Below, one piece after another: positions 49,853-58,044 of a stretch of 64,000 bases of DNA. The DNA lies in NCBI RefSeq assembly GCF_045207655.1, contig NZ_CP108784.1:1240001-1304000 (forward strand), given 5' to 3'. Origin of the DNA: Embleya sp045207655 (GTDB lineage Bacteria > Actinomycetota > Actinomycetes > Streptomycetales > Streptomycetaceae). The notes under the pieces were generated by a model. It was given only the letters and a program-made list of their open reading frames with translations, ran no database searches and was not told where the DNA came from. How positions within the stretch are numbered: position 1 is the first letter of the stretch; every line of letters starts with the position of its first letter. The position numbers and the translations under genes were made by a program.

Positions 49853-50128
49853 CGCACCCGGGCCCGTCGGACCGCCCGCCCCGAGTTGCTCATCCGTGAC
49901 TGAACTCCTGGCACGAATCCCCCCGTTCGTCCCATTCGGCAGGCCCGACCCGGGAGTCGCCGGCCGGTGGCACGCGCTCGTGGGCGGCGGTGGCTCCCGC
50001 CGGGCAGGCCTGCTCGCAGTGACGAGGACTTACCCGCGGTGGCCGATCGTAGTCCCGCTCGTGGCCGAGTCGAGGTGTTTCCATCGGGTTGTGATCGGGC
50101 CCTCACTCGCGGGTGATCCCACGGGCGG
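49853..50128 (-). promoter_or_regulatory. 276-bp break inside the eight-gene island
   Basis: The only sizeable gap in the island. It holds a possible -10 box TACGAT (minus strand, 50050-50045) and a weak -35 (CTCGAC), plus two short frames: a 14-codon one from AGGAG/ATG near 49894, ending in the GTGA of the next start, and a 64-codon one (50084-49890) with no ribosome-binding site. Neither is convincing as a gene. It probably gives the downstream half its own promoter. Confidence 0.4.
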
Positions 50129-52840
50129 TCAGTCGACCACCAGCGGCCCTTCCAGCACGGTCACCGTGCCGTCGAGGCCCGCGAGGACCAGTTGCCCGTG
50201 CGCGCCGCCGGCCACGAACACGCCCGAATCGGAACGAATTTCGGCCAACCGCCGGCCGGTGTCCGCGTCGTAGGTGCGAATGCCACCACCGGCACCCGCG
50301 ACATGCACGAGCGCGCCGACCGCCGTCACCCGCAACTCCGGCTGTGGCACGTCCACACTGCGCCAGAGCACCTCCCCACTCGCGCCGTCGAGCGCGTACA
50401 CGAACCCGTCCGACGTCGCGGCCAGCACCCGCCCGGCCGCCGGCTCGGGCGCGGTCACCACGCCGCCGGCGAGAGCGGTCGACCAGGCGATGTCCCCGGT
50501 GTCCCAGCGCAGCGCGGTGATGCCCCGGGTGGCGAGCGGCACGTACACCAGCGCGTGGTCCGCCATCGGCGCGCCGTGCGCGGCAGCGGACAACTCGACC
50601 TCCCACGAGGGCGTCTCCGGGTCCCGATCGAGGTGCCACGCGCGCGCTCGCCCGGTGCGGTCGAGCACCGCGCCCCATCCGTCCCGGGCGCAGACGCCGA
50701 CCGGCGCGCCCGGGCCGTCCGCGGGCCGCGCCCGCACCCGCCCGTCCGCGCCGCCGACCAGCGCGACGCCGCCGTCCAGGGTGGTCGCGAGCACGTCCCG
50801 TGCGCCGATCGGCGCCAGCGCGACCACGGCCCCGATCCCGACCTCGACCGGTGGCGACATCGCCTGTCCGCCGGCCAGGTCGTACCGACACACCGTGCCG
50901 GACTCGGCGCCCGTCCACACCGTCCCGGGGGTGAGCACCGGCGCGCACCGCGTGGAGCCGCCCGCCACGGTGGGCCATCGGGCCAGGCCGGTCAGCGGAT
51001 CCAGCCCGACCAGGTTGCCCGCCGTGTCCTGCACCAGGATCAGGTCCTCCAGCACGATCGGCCGGGCCCGGATCCAGTCGCCCATCCGCAGGGTCCACCG
51101 GTGCACGAGGTCGCGTCGGCGCAACATCGGGCCGTTGGCCCGGGCCTCCAACCGGCTCGCGCGGTGCTGGTAGTCGGGGCCGAGTCGATACAGCAGCGTC
51201 GCGCCGACGCGCGCCAACGACCGGCTGCGCGGCCCGATCAGCCCGACGGTGGCGGGCTCGCGCGCGGTGAGCAGGTCCTGGAAGTCGAACTCCGCGTGCC
51301 CGAGCCGATCGTGCACGAACTCCGCGACCCGGAAGTACACCTCCAGGGCGGAGCGCCGACTCATCGCGGTCAGCAGCGTCTCCCGCACGCTCTCGTCCAA
51401 GTCGTACTCGGCGTACTCGGCGTGCTCGCCGCGCTCGTGCTCGCCGCGCTCGGGCGACTCGACCAACAGGCCGCTGAGGAACACCTCGGCCGCGAACGCG
51501 GGATCCTCCGCCTCGAGCACCGTGGACTGCACGACCCGCATGGTGGCCAGGCTGATCGGCGCGGCGGCGAGTTTGCCCAGCAGTTCCACGGCGGCCGGGG
51601 AGGCTCCGGCGCGGAATTCGGCGAGCCGTGCCCGGGGGGTGCGTTCGTCCTCGGCGGGCACGACGACCGGCTCGGCGTCCCGGGCCGACGGCCGGGGATC
51701 GAGCACCCACGCCGGATTGGCGAACTCGCGCCCGCGGTCGTCGGTGATCATCCGGGTCCAGCGGGAGAACTCGCTCCAGCGACCGGCCGCCGCGTCCGCC
51801 GCGTCGCCCGGTCGCAGGCCGTCGGGATGCAGGCCGATCACGGGGATGGCGATCCGTTCGGACGGACGCAGCCAGCGCGTGGTGTGCCGGAGTCGAAAGC
51901 TCGACCGGCGTCCCGGGCCCACGCCGTGACCGCGGAAGACCACCGGCGTGAACGGGATTCGCGAGCGGTCCCACCACCGCCTGGGCAGCAGATTCAGGAA
52001 GACCACGGGGCATTGCGCGGCCCAGGACGCCAGCATCGCCGAGGTGCGCGGATCGGACCAGGACGGGCCGACGCCGTCGCTGATCACCATCACGATCCGC
52101 CGGCCGGCGGGACCCACGGGCGCGGCGTTCGGGCTCACCGTGCCGAACGGGGTGCGCAACACGGCGCCGCCCGCCGACTCGGTGTCCAGCGTCCAGGTGC
52201 GCACCGAACGAAAGGTGCCGTGCCCGCCGACCAGCCGGGTGAACTCGGCCAGCAATCGGCGCCACGGGCCGATCGAGGCCGAACCGTCCACGACGAGCGC
52301 GAGTTCGAACCAGCGCTCTCGGGCCGGGTTCAGGACCGGCACGATCAGGTCGGTGAACGCCGCGTGCCTCGCCGTGGCGTCCTCGTCCAGCACGACCGAG
52401 TCCGGCGCCGGCCCGAAGTGCCGCAACCGGCGCAGCAGTCGGGCCAGTTCCAATCGATCGGGCAACACGGACGCGGCCGGCGGCGGGGGCCTGCCGAGCC
52501 ACGCGGGCACCGGCAGGCCGGTCGTCCGGGCGCCGCCGGACCCGGTCTGCTCGACCGACTCCACCTCTGCGGGCAGCACCGTGTACACCTGCGCGGCCCC
52601 CGGGTCCAGTGCGCCCTCGACGCCCGGCCGCGACTCGTCCCCCGTCTCCTCCCGTCTTCGCCCCGATGGCGGCCGCGATACGTCCGCACTCCCCGGGCCG
52701 GGGTTCGATCCCGACTCGACCGAGGCGGTCCGGGTCGGCGCCTGCGTGCGTCGGTCGCCCGCCGCGGTGATCGCCGCGTTCAGCCAGGCCCAGTCCAGGA
52801 CCGCGTCGACGGTGACCCCGATGGGGTCCGCTTCCGCCAT
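50129..52840 (-). CDS. SAV_2336-type vWA protein with C-terminal beta-propeller
   Basis: 903-residue protein. The N-terminal ~170 residues resemble the SAV_2336 N-terminal region, including a variable Pro-rich linker and the helical segment RLELARLLRRLRHFGPAPDS. A vWA-like domain follows (FELALVVDGSASIGPW, ~186, and VMVISDGVG), then a helical region (~400-560) and, from ~590 on, repeated blades of a PQQ/WD-like propeller (VGLDPLTGLARWPTVAGGST, VYALDGASGEVLWRSVDVP, YDADTGRRLAEIRSDSG). In MoxR systems the vWA partner delivers clients to the AAA+ ring; the propeller may be the ligand sensor. ATG 52840 is 3 nt after the MoxR stop. Confidence 0.85.
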   Translation of the reverse strand: MAEADPIGVTVDAVLDWAWLNAAITAAGDRRTQAPTRTASVESGSNPGPGSADVSRPPSGRRREETGDESRPGVEGALDPGAAQVYTVLPAEVESVEQTGSGGARTTGLPVPAWLGRPPPPAASVLPDRLELARLLRRLRHFGPAPDSVVLDEDATARHAAFTDLIVPVLNPARERWFELALVVDGSASIGPWRRLLAEFTRLVGGHGTFRSVRTWTLDTESAGGAVLRTPFGTVSPNAAPVGPAGRRIVMVISDGVGPSWSDPRTSAMLASWAAQCPVVFLNLLPRRWWDRSRIPFTPVVFRGHGVGPGRRSSFRLRHTTRWLRPSERIAIPVIGLHPDGLRPGDAADAAAGRWSEFSRWTRMITDDRGREFANPAWVLDPRPSARDAEPVVVPAEDERTPRARLAEFRAGASPAAVELLGKLAAAPISLATMRVVQSTVLEAEDPAFAAEVFLSGLLVESPERGEHERGEHAEYAEYDLDESVRETLLTAMSRRSALEVYFRVAEFVHDRLGHAEFDFQDLLTAREPATVGLIGPRSRSLARVGATLLYRLGPDYQHRASRLEARANGPMLRRRDLVHRWTLRMGDWIRARPIVLEDLILVQDTAGNLVGLDPLTGLARWPTVAGGSTRCAPVLTPGTVWTGAESGTVCRYDLAGGQAMSPPVEVGIGAVVALAPIGARDVLATTLDGGVALVGGADGRVRARPADGPGAPVGVCARDGWGAVLDRTGRARAWHLDRDPETPSWEVELSAAAHGAPMADHALVYVPLATRGITALRWDTGDIAWSTALAGGVVTAPEPAAGRVLAATSDGFVYALDGASGEVLWRSVDVPQPELRVTAVGALVHVAGAGGGIRTYDADTGRRLAEIRSDSGVFVAGGAHGQLVLAGLDGTVTVLEGPLVVD

Positions 52841-52843
52841 CGC

Positions 52844-53938
52844 TCACCCGCCGTTCAGGTCGTGGAAGAGGATCTCGGCCAGCACGTCGTTCTCGGGCGG
52901 CCGATCCGCGCCTCCCGGCAACTGCCGGATCCGGGCCCGCAACTGGAGCGCGTTCAGGAGTTGGTCGGGCGACAACAGCGGCCCGTCCACCCGCTCCGCC
53001 GCGGCCAGGTATTCGTCCAGCAACGGTTCGTCGAGTTCCACGTACTCCTCGAGCCGGCTTCGCACGATCCGCTTGAGCACTTCCTTGGTCGGCGGTCCCA
53101 GCTCCAGCGGCACGCAGCGTCGCCGGAAGGCCGGCGGGAAGGCCCGTTCGCCGTTGCTGGTGAGGATGACGATCGGGAACGCCGCACAGCGCACGGTGCC
53201 GTCCCGAACCTCGACCCGATCCCCGAAATCGCCGTCGTACGGGGTCACCTGTGCCGACTCCACGCGGGCCCGGCGCAGTTCGGGGATCTCGAAGGTGCCG
53301 GTCTCGAACACGTGCAGCAGGTCGTTGGGCAGGTCGACGTCGCTCTTATCGATCTCGTCGATCAGCAGCACCCGCGGATGCGGTCGGCGCAGCAGCGCGT
53401 CGCCCAGCGGGCCCAGCCTGATGTAGGCGCCGATGTCGTCGATGTCCTGTCGGGTGATCCCCTGGGCGCCCTTCAGCCGCAGGTTCATGTCGTGCAACCG
53501 GCCCAGCACCTCGTACTCGTAGAGCCCCTCGCGCAGCGTGGACCGGCTGGTGATCCCCCAGCGCAGCACCGGTCCCAACCGCAGTCGGGCCGCGATGCTC
53601 GTGGCCAGCGTGGTCTTGCCGGTGCCCGGCTTGCCGGTGACCAGGAGCGGGCGGCGCAGGTAGATCGCGGCGTTGACGAGGTCGTACACCCGCTTGTCAC
53701 CGTAGAACTCGCCCGCGTAGGGCTCGTCGGATCGATCGTGGGGAAGCTTGGCGAAGGTCGCCGCGTCGACGTCGTCGGTGCCGAAGTTGCGCCACGGTGG
53801 TGGCGGCGGGACCGCGACCGGACCGCGGCCCTCGCCCGCCCCGACCGCGGTGTCGCCGTGATAGATCCACCACGGCGCGGGCACGTCGACGTGTCGGTCG
53901 GCCCGATCCCTGCTCGGTGTCGCCCTCGACTCAACCAT
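52844..53938 (-). CDS. MoxR-type AAA+ ATPase
   Basis: 364-residue ATPase. A ~75-residue N-terminal tail (PPPPPWRNFGTDDVDAA) precedes the AAA+ core: Walker A VTGKPGTGKTTL (102-109), Walker B VLLIDEIDKSDVD (~180), sensor 1 VILTSNGERAFPPAFRRRC with the arginine finger, and the C-terminal lid (LSPDQLLNALQLRARI). The spelling IDEIDKSDVDLPNDLL is that of MoxR proteins tied to vWA/VMAP systems. Start ATG 53938 overlaps the caspase gene by 8 bp and follows AGGGGA; the longer frame from 54139 is rejected because it reads caspase codons out of frame. It would remodel a client, probably the caspase/VMAP or vWA partner, upon invasion. Confidence 0.92.
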   Translation of the reverse strand: MVESRATPSRDRADRHVDVPAPWWIYHGDTAVGAGEGRGPVAVPPPPPWRNFGTDDVDAATFAKLPHDRSDEPYAGEFYGDKRVYDLVNAAIYLRRPLLVTGKPGTGKTTLATSIAARLRLGPVLRWGITSRSTLREGLYEYEVLGRLHDMNLRLKGAQGITRQDIDDIGAYIRLGPLGDALLRRPHPRVLLIDEIDKSDVDLPNDLLHVFETGTFEIPELRRARVESAQVTPYDGDFGDRVEVRDGTVRCAAFPIVILTSNGERAFPPAFRRRCVPLELGPPTKEVLKRIVRSRLEEYVELDEPLLDEYLAAAERVDGPLLSPDQLLNALQLRARIRQLPGGADRPPENDVLAEILFHDLNGG

Positions 53939-55946
53939 GGCGCGTCCCCTGTGCCCTCGGAGTGCTTCGCAGCAATCCCGCCCCCTGCCACGGGCACCAG
54001 CCCGGATCGTCGAAGAGCAGCACGACCCGCTCGGACGACGCGGCCTTGCGACCCAGGGTGCCCCGCAACCGCGCCACCGTGGAAGGCAGTTGAGCCAGCT
54101 TTCGATCCTCGCGATCGAGCATGCGATACAGGTCCTCACCCACGAGAGAGCCCGAACACACCTCGTTCGGGCCGTTCACTCCGGCGCACGCGTCGGTACA
54201 CGTGGTCCGGTCCGTCCACACCATCGCCCAGTCGCCGCGGCCGACGGCCCGCTCGACCGTGCCGGGTTCGCCCGGCCGGTGCCGCCAGCCGTAGTCCTGG
54301 AGGAAGCCGACCACCTCCTCCCGGTCGCATGCGCCACCGCCCCGGCCGCACCGATGCCGGTCCAGGTGCCGCAGCGCCGGGTTGGTCCGCAGGTGTACCG
54401 AGCCGGCCCAGGTGTCGTAGTGCATCGGTCTGGCGATGCCGTGCCGCACGAGCGGCCGAAGCACCACCTCGTGGTGCTCACCGAGCACGATGTGGTCCTC
54501 GGTCGAGCCGACCCGGGTCAACTCGAAGGGTTCGTTGAGCAGTTCGGTCGGTACCACCACCTGTATCCCGGCCTTGGCCAGGGACGTCCAGTGCGCCCGC
54601 ACGGCCAGATAGAACGCGGCCAGGGAAGTGCCGAGGCGATCGGCCGGGAGGCCCGCGCCCGGGATCTGTTCCGGGGGCGGCGCGAACCGCTCGGAGCCGA
54701 CGTAGAACTGCGGTTCGGTGTCGTAGCGGACCAGCGCGCGATCCTCGGGCGAATGGTCGTCCTCACGGACGAACAACACCAGGGTCAGCGGCTGGCGCAC
54801 CCGCACCCGGGACGGTTGGAAGTCCGCGATGTGCCCGGCCTCGCGCAGCCGGTGGGCCCACTCCGCGACCTGCACCTGTCGGCAACACGCGTGCAGCCAC
54901 TCCAGCAGGTGCCGGACCGGATGCCGACCCGGGGCGGCCGGCAGGGACATCAGTGCCCGTCCCCAGGCGACGAGGTCGTCGCCGGCGACCACCCACTCGG
55001 GGACGTGCTGCTCGCACAGGTAGGTCCGCAGCACGGCCTGCTCGCCGGGGGCGATCTCCAACTCGGACAACAGCGCGATCAACCGGCGTCCGTCGATGCC
55101 GAACGGGTCCTCCGGATCACGTTCGCCGGTCCGCCACCGGGTCTCGCCGGGGCCGCGGTAGCGCGGCGACTGCCACAGCGGCCGGCCGCCCGGGACGGCA
55201 CGGGCCAGTTCGGCGTCGATCGCGTCGAACACCTCCTTGAATCCGCGCTCGGTCAGCGCGTTCGACCCCCAGACCGCCAGGTGTTCGAGCAGGGCCCGGG
55301 TGAAGACCGCCCGATTGCCCGGGCGGCGCGCGAACTGACCGTCGTCCGCGGCGAAGGCCGCGGACACCCGGGCCTTGGCCGACTTGGCGATCGTTCCCTC
55401 CGCGGTCAGGTTCAGCACGATGCCCCGAGGGTCGTGGCGTCGGTCCGCGCAGGTCTCGAAGACGACGAACTGGTCGACGCGACGCGGGATCGAGCCGAAG
55501 TGGGTCAGCATGTCCTCGACCGAGAGCACCCGCTGCCGGGGTGGGCCGTCCACCGAATGCCACGCGGGCAGTTCCAGTCGCCGTCCGCGCTCGGTCAGGT
55601 AGCCGTGACCGGACCAGTGCAGCAGGAAACGGTCCCCGTCCCGCCAGGCGTCCGCGGCCGCGGCGATCGCCGACTCGATCTGCTCGGGCCGCAACTCCCC
55701 GGGCTCGGCGCCCGGTCCGAGCAGGATCGAGCACTCGCTCACCGACGCGCGCAATCGGTCGGCGGTCGCCCGCGAGGTCGCGCTCACCGACGCGAGCACG
55801 GTGATGTCGCCGCGCTGTGCCCCGCAGTACCGGGACAACCACTCCACCAGTTCCAGGGTCTGCGCCAGCGCGCCCGGCAGATGCTCCGGGCTTCCCTCGT
55901 GTTCGGGGTAGTGCTCGACGCAGACCAACAGGGCGTGCGCCGTCAC
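53931..55946 (-). CDS. Caspase-like protease with VMAP-like C-terminal part
   Basis: 671-residue protein. Residues 1-270 are a caspase (C14) domain: ALLVCVEHYPEHEGSP opening, catalytic His114 in FLLHWSGHGYLTE and Cys166 in QFVVFETCADRR, with GNRAVFTRALLEHL after it. The C-terminal ~400 residues resemble the vWA-MoxR-associated protein (VMAP) family: LEWLHACCRQVQVAEWAHRL, PLTLVLFVREDD, PFELTRVGSTEDHIVLGEHH and VVLLFDDPGW. GTG 55946 overlaps the hydrolase stop (GTGA). Both catalytic residues are present, so it is a likely effector whose activation by the MoxR/vWA pair would cut cellular proteins. Confidence is high for caspase, moderate for VMAP. Confidence 0.85.
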   Translation of the reverse strand: MTAHALLVCVEHYPEHEGSPEHLPGALAQTLELVEWLSRYCGAQRGDITVLASVSATSRATADRLRASVSECSILLGPGAEPGELRPEQIESAIAAAADAWRDGDRFLLHWSGHGYLTERGRRLELPAWHSVDGPPRQRVLSVEDMLTHFGSIPRRVDQFVVFETCADRRHDPRGIVLNLTAEGTIAKSAKARVSAAFAADDGQFARRPGNRAVFTRALLEHLAVWGSNALTERGFKEVFDAIDAELARAVPGGRPLWQSPRYRGPGETRWRTGERDPEDPFGIDGRRLIALLSELEIAPGEQAVLRTYLCEQHVPEWVVAGDDLVAWGRALMSLPAAPGRHPVRHLLEWLHACCRQVQVAEWAHRLREAGHIADFQPSRVRVRQPLTLVLFVREDDHSPEDRALVRYDTEPQFYVGSERFAPPPEQIPGAGLPADRLGTSLAAFYLAVRAHWTSLAKAGIQVVVPTELLNEPFELTRVGSTEDHIVLGEHHEVVLRPLVRHGIARPMHYDTWAGSVHLRTNPALRHLDRHRCGRGGGACDREEVVGFLQDYGWRHRPGEPGTVERAVGRGDWAMVWTDRTTCTDACAGVNGPNEVCSGSLVGEDLYRMLDREDRKLAQLPSTVARLRGTLGRKAASSERVVLLFDDPGWCPWQGAGLLRSTPRAQGTRHG

Positions 55947-57169
55947 CGCGTGGCCTCCACCACGCGCGCGATCTCGTCGTACAGCGCGTCGCAGGTCCAG
56001 TAGACGCCGTGCGCCTGCGGGAAGGGCCGACGCACCCGAACCTCGACGTCGCGCACGGCGCCCGGGAAGACCGGTTCGGCGCGGAAGGACAACCAGTCGC
56101 GCGCGTTCCACACGTTGCTCCACGGGATGGACAGGTGCGTGGGCCGCACCCCGTGCGCGGGATGCGTGGCGAGCGCGCCGACCGCGGCGAGATAGCCGAC
56201 CTGGGAGCCGACCGTGATCAACGCGCGCACCTGCGGCAGCGCGTGGCGCGGCCGATCCGGCTCGCTCTGCGAGCGGGCCTCGGCCAGCGTCTCGTAGCAG
56301 GCGATGCCGCCCAGGGAATGGGCCAGCAGCAGCACCGGCCCCGGGATCCGGGAGATCCGCTCGGCCAGGTAGGCGCGCAGGATCGCGCCGTGCGCCTGGT
56401 AGTACAGGATGTCGCCGATCTGCGGCACACTGCCGCCGAGCGTGCCGCCGCGCAGCGCGTTCTGCAACGGCCAACTCGCGTACATCAGGCCGCCCTTGAG
56501 CGCTCCGGTGAGCCGCCCGCCACCGGCCGCGGCCCCGCCGCACGCGTCCCGCACGGCCGCCACCAGAACGTCGCGCCATTCCTGCGCCCACTGCGCCGCA
56601 CCGGCGGGACGGGCGGCGAGCGCGTGCGCGAAGGACGCCACCACGGCCCGCCCGATCACGTCGTAGTCGGCGCTCGCGGCCAACGTGTCGACCGCGCCCG
56701 CGAACTCGGCCGAGTCGGCGACGGCGCGCGCCGCCTCGGCGAACACCGGCGCCCAGTCGATCGGCGCCTTCGGCAGCACCGCCGCGACGTCGATGCCCAC
56801 CACGTCGTGCCGCACGGCCCAGTCCAGGTCCTCGGCCGCCTCGCTCCGCCGGCCGGCACCCACGCCTTCCCGGCCCGCGGTCACCTCGCGCAATTCGTGC
56901 CGGGGGTGCTGTTCGAGCACCGCCCACAACCGCAGTTCGGCCTCCTCCGGGTCGACCTCGGCGGCCTCGGCGCGTTCGCCCGGATCGGCGATGCCGATCA
57001 GCGCGCGTAGTGTCGGCGACACCTCGACCCCGAACGCCGCTCCCCAGTCCACGGCTTCCACCCGCACACCCGGCAGTCGCTCGGCGACGTTCGCGGTGAC
57101 CTCGCGCACCGTCGACGAGTCGGCGATCTCGCGCACACCGGTTCCGTGCACGAACAGGATCGTGGTCAT
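55943..57169 (-). CDS. Alpha/beta hydrolase (lipase-like), first gene of island
   Basis: 408-residue alpha/beta hydrolase. TILFVHGTGVRE gives the oxyanion HG motif at the N terminus; the nucleophile elbow is VLLLAHSLGGIACYE (Ser at ~283), with candidate acid and His in the last 100 residues (NARDWLSFRA, AHGVYWTCDALYD). An unusually long helical insertion (~70-230) lies between the HG motif and the elbow. The stop overlaps the caspase gene, so the two are made together. It may be a second effector (lipase/esterase) or a processing enzyme. The upstream region contains TAGCGT that could be its -10 box. Confidence 0.85.
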   Translation of the reverse strand: MTTILFVHGTGVREIADSSTVREVTANVAERLPGVRVEAVDWGAAFGVEVSPTLRALIGIADPGERAEAAEVDPEEAELRLWAVLEQHPRHELREVTAGREGVGAGRRSEAAEDLDWAVRHDVVGIDVAAVLPKAPIDWAPVFAEAARAVADSAEFAGAVDTLAASADYDVIGRAVVASFAHALAARPAGAAQWAQEWRDVLVAAVRDACGGAAAGGGRLTGALKGGLMYASWPLQNALRGGTLGGSVPQIGDILYYQAHGAILRAYLAERISRIPGPVLLLAHSLGGIACYETLAEARSQSEPDRPRHALPQVRALITVGSQVGYLAAVGALATHPAHGVRPTHLSIPWSNVWNARDWLSFRAEPVFPGAVRDVEVRVRRPFPQAHGVYWTCDALYDEIARVVEATR

Positions 57170-57269
57170 GGGCTCCCCCGGATACGAAGTCGATCCGCCC
57201 TTGCCCGCCGTACGCTAGTGATCCAACCGACCCGATGGGGTCACTTCCGGAGCTGCCCGGGTCGATGGG

Positions 57270-57848
57270 TCAGCTCGTGCACGCGGGGATCTGCCTGCTC
57301 ACGTCGCCGCCGGTCTCCAGGAATATCGCGGGAACGAACCCGGTCTTGCCCTCGACGTCGATCTGCGCCCAGGTGCGGCTGGAGGAGCCCGCGTAGTAGG
57401 CGATCGAGCCCTCCGCGTGGCAGTTCGCCCGCACCTCGGTGCCGGTCTTGATCTGCACGACCTTGTCCGACTGGTACGACGTGCCCTTGTACATCACCAG
57501 CCGGCCGCCGGTGTGCACGGTCGCCGCGATCGACCCGGGCTTGGGCCCGGAGTTCGGGGTCTGGCCGGAAGTCGGCTTTCCGCTGCCGGACTTGGCCGGA
57601 CTCGGCGAGGCCGACGAGCTCTTGCCCGAAGCGGTGCCCGCCGTCTTGGGCTTCTTGTCGTCCGAGCCGCCGCCGTCCACCGTGAGCAGCGCCACGAAGA
57701 AGACGATCACCAACAGAATCAGCCCGCCGACCACCATCAGGATCCGCACCGGATGCCGACTCAGCGCGTTCAATCCGAACCGCCCGCGCGGCGGCCCGCC
57801 GATGGGCGTCGGCGTGGAGAAGAACTCCACCCGCCTCCGGTTGTCCAT
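57270..57848 (-). CDS. Membrane-anchored SH3-like protein
   Basis: 192-residue protein: a short cytoplasmic N terminus, one helix (~36-57, ILMVVGGLILLVIVFFVALL), a Ser/Lys/Gly/Pro-rich linker, and a C-terminal bacterial SH3-type domain outside the membrane (MYKGTSYQSDKVVQIKTGTE, YYAGSSSRTWAQIDVEGKTG, FVPAIFLETGGDV) with two cysteines (ANCHAEG, IPACTS) that could pair. SH3b domains of this kind bind cell-wall peptides. It lies 100 bp upstream of the hydrolase on the same strand and could be read into the island, but the gap and type leave that open. Confidence 0.82.
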   Translation of the reverse strand: MDNRRRVEFFSTPTPIGGPPRGRFGLNALSRHPVRILMVVGGLILLVIVFFVALLTVDGGGSDDKKPKTAGTASGKSSSASPSPAKSGSGKPTSGQTPNSGPKPGSIAATVHTGGRLVMYKGTSYQSDKVVQIKTGTEVRANCHAEGSIAYYAGSSSRTWAQIDVEGKTGFVPAIFLETGGDVSRQIPACTS

Positions 57849-58044
57849 ACGACCCCCTGCGTCCCCGTGTCGCCCGATATGCGCCTATGCGTGGCGAACC
57901 CACTCGGAAGTGGTCTGCCCACAATGACCATCAGACACCAACGAGGTACTCGAGACGTACCAACGAGTCCACAAATCGACCACCGTGCCCGACGTTCGCC
58001 GCGTTCACGCACGGCGCCGGGCCCGGGAACGTCCCGATCGACGG

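Noticed and set aside
49890..50084. 64-codon frame in the island gap
   Set aside because: Looks less biased than most shadows but has no ribosome-binding site, no known relative and overlaps a probable promoter; not supported enough to call.
49849..50106. 85-codon Arg-rich frame in the island gap
   Set aside because: No ribosome-binding site at its start, composition typical of antisense GC frames; only its last 14 codons after AGGAG could be a leader, noted with the gap.
50192..54538. 1448-codon plus-strand frame over the propeller, MoxR and caspase genes
   Set aside because: Same artefact; the minus strand carries intact Walker, caspase and propeller motifs.
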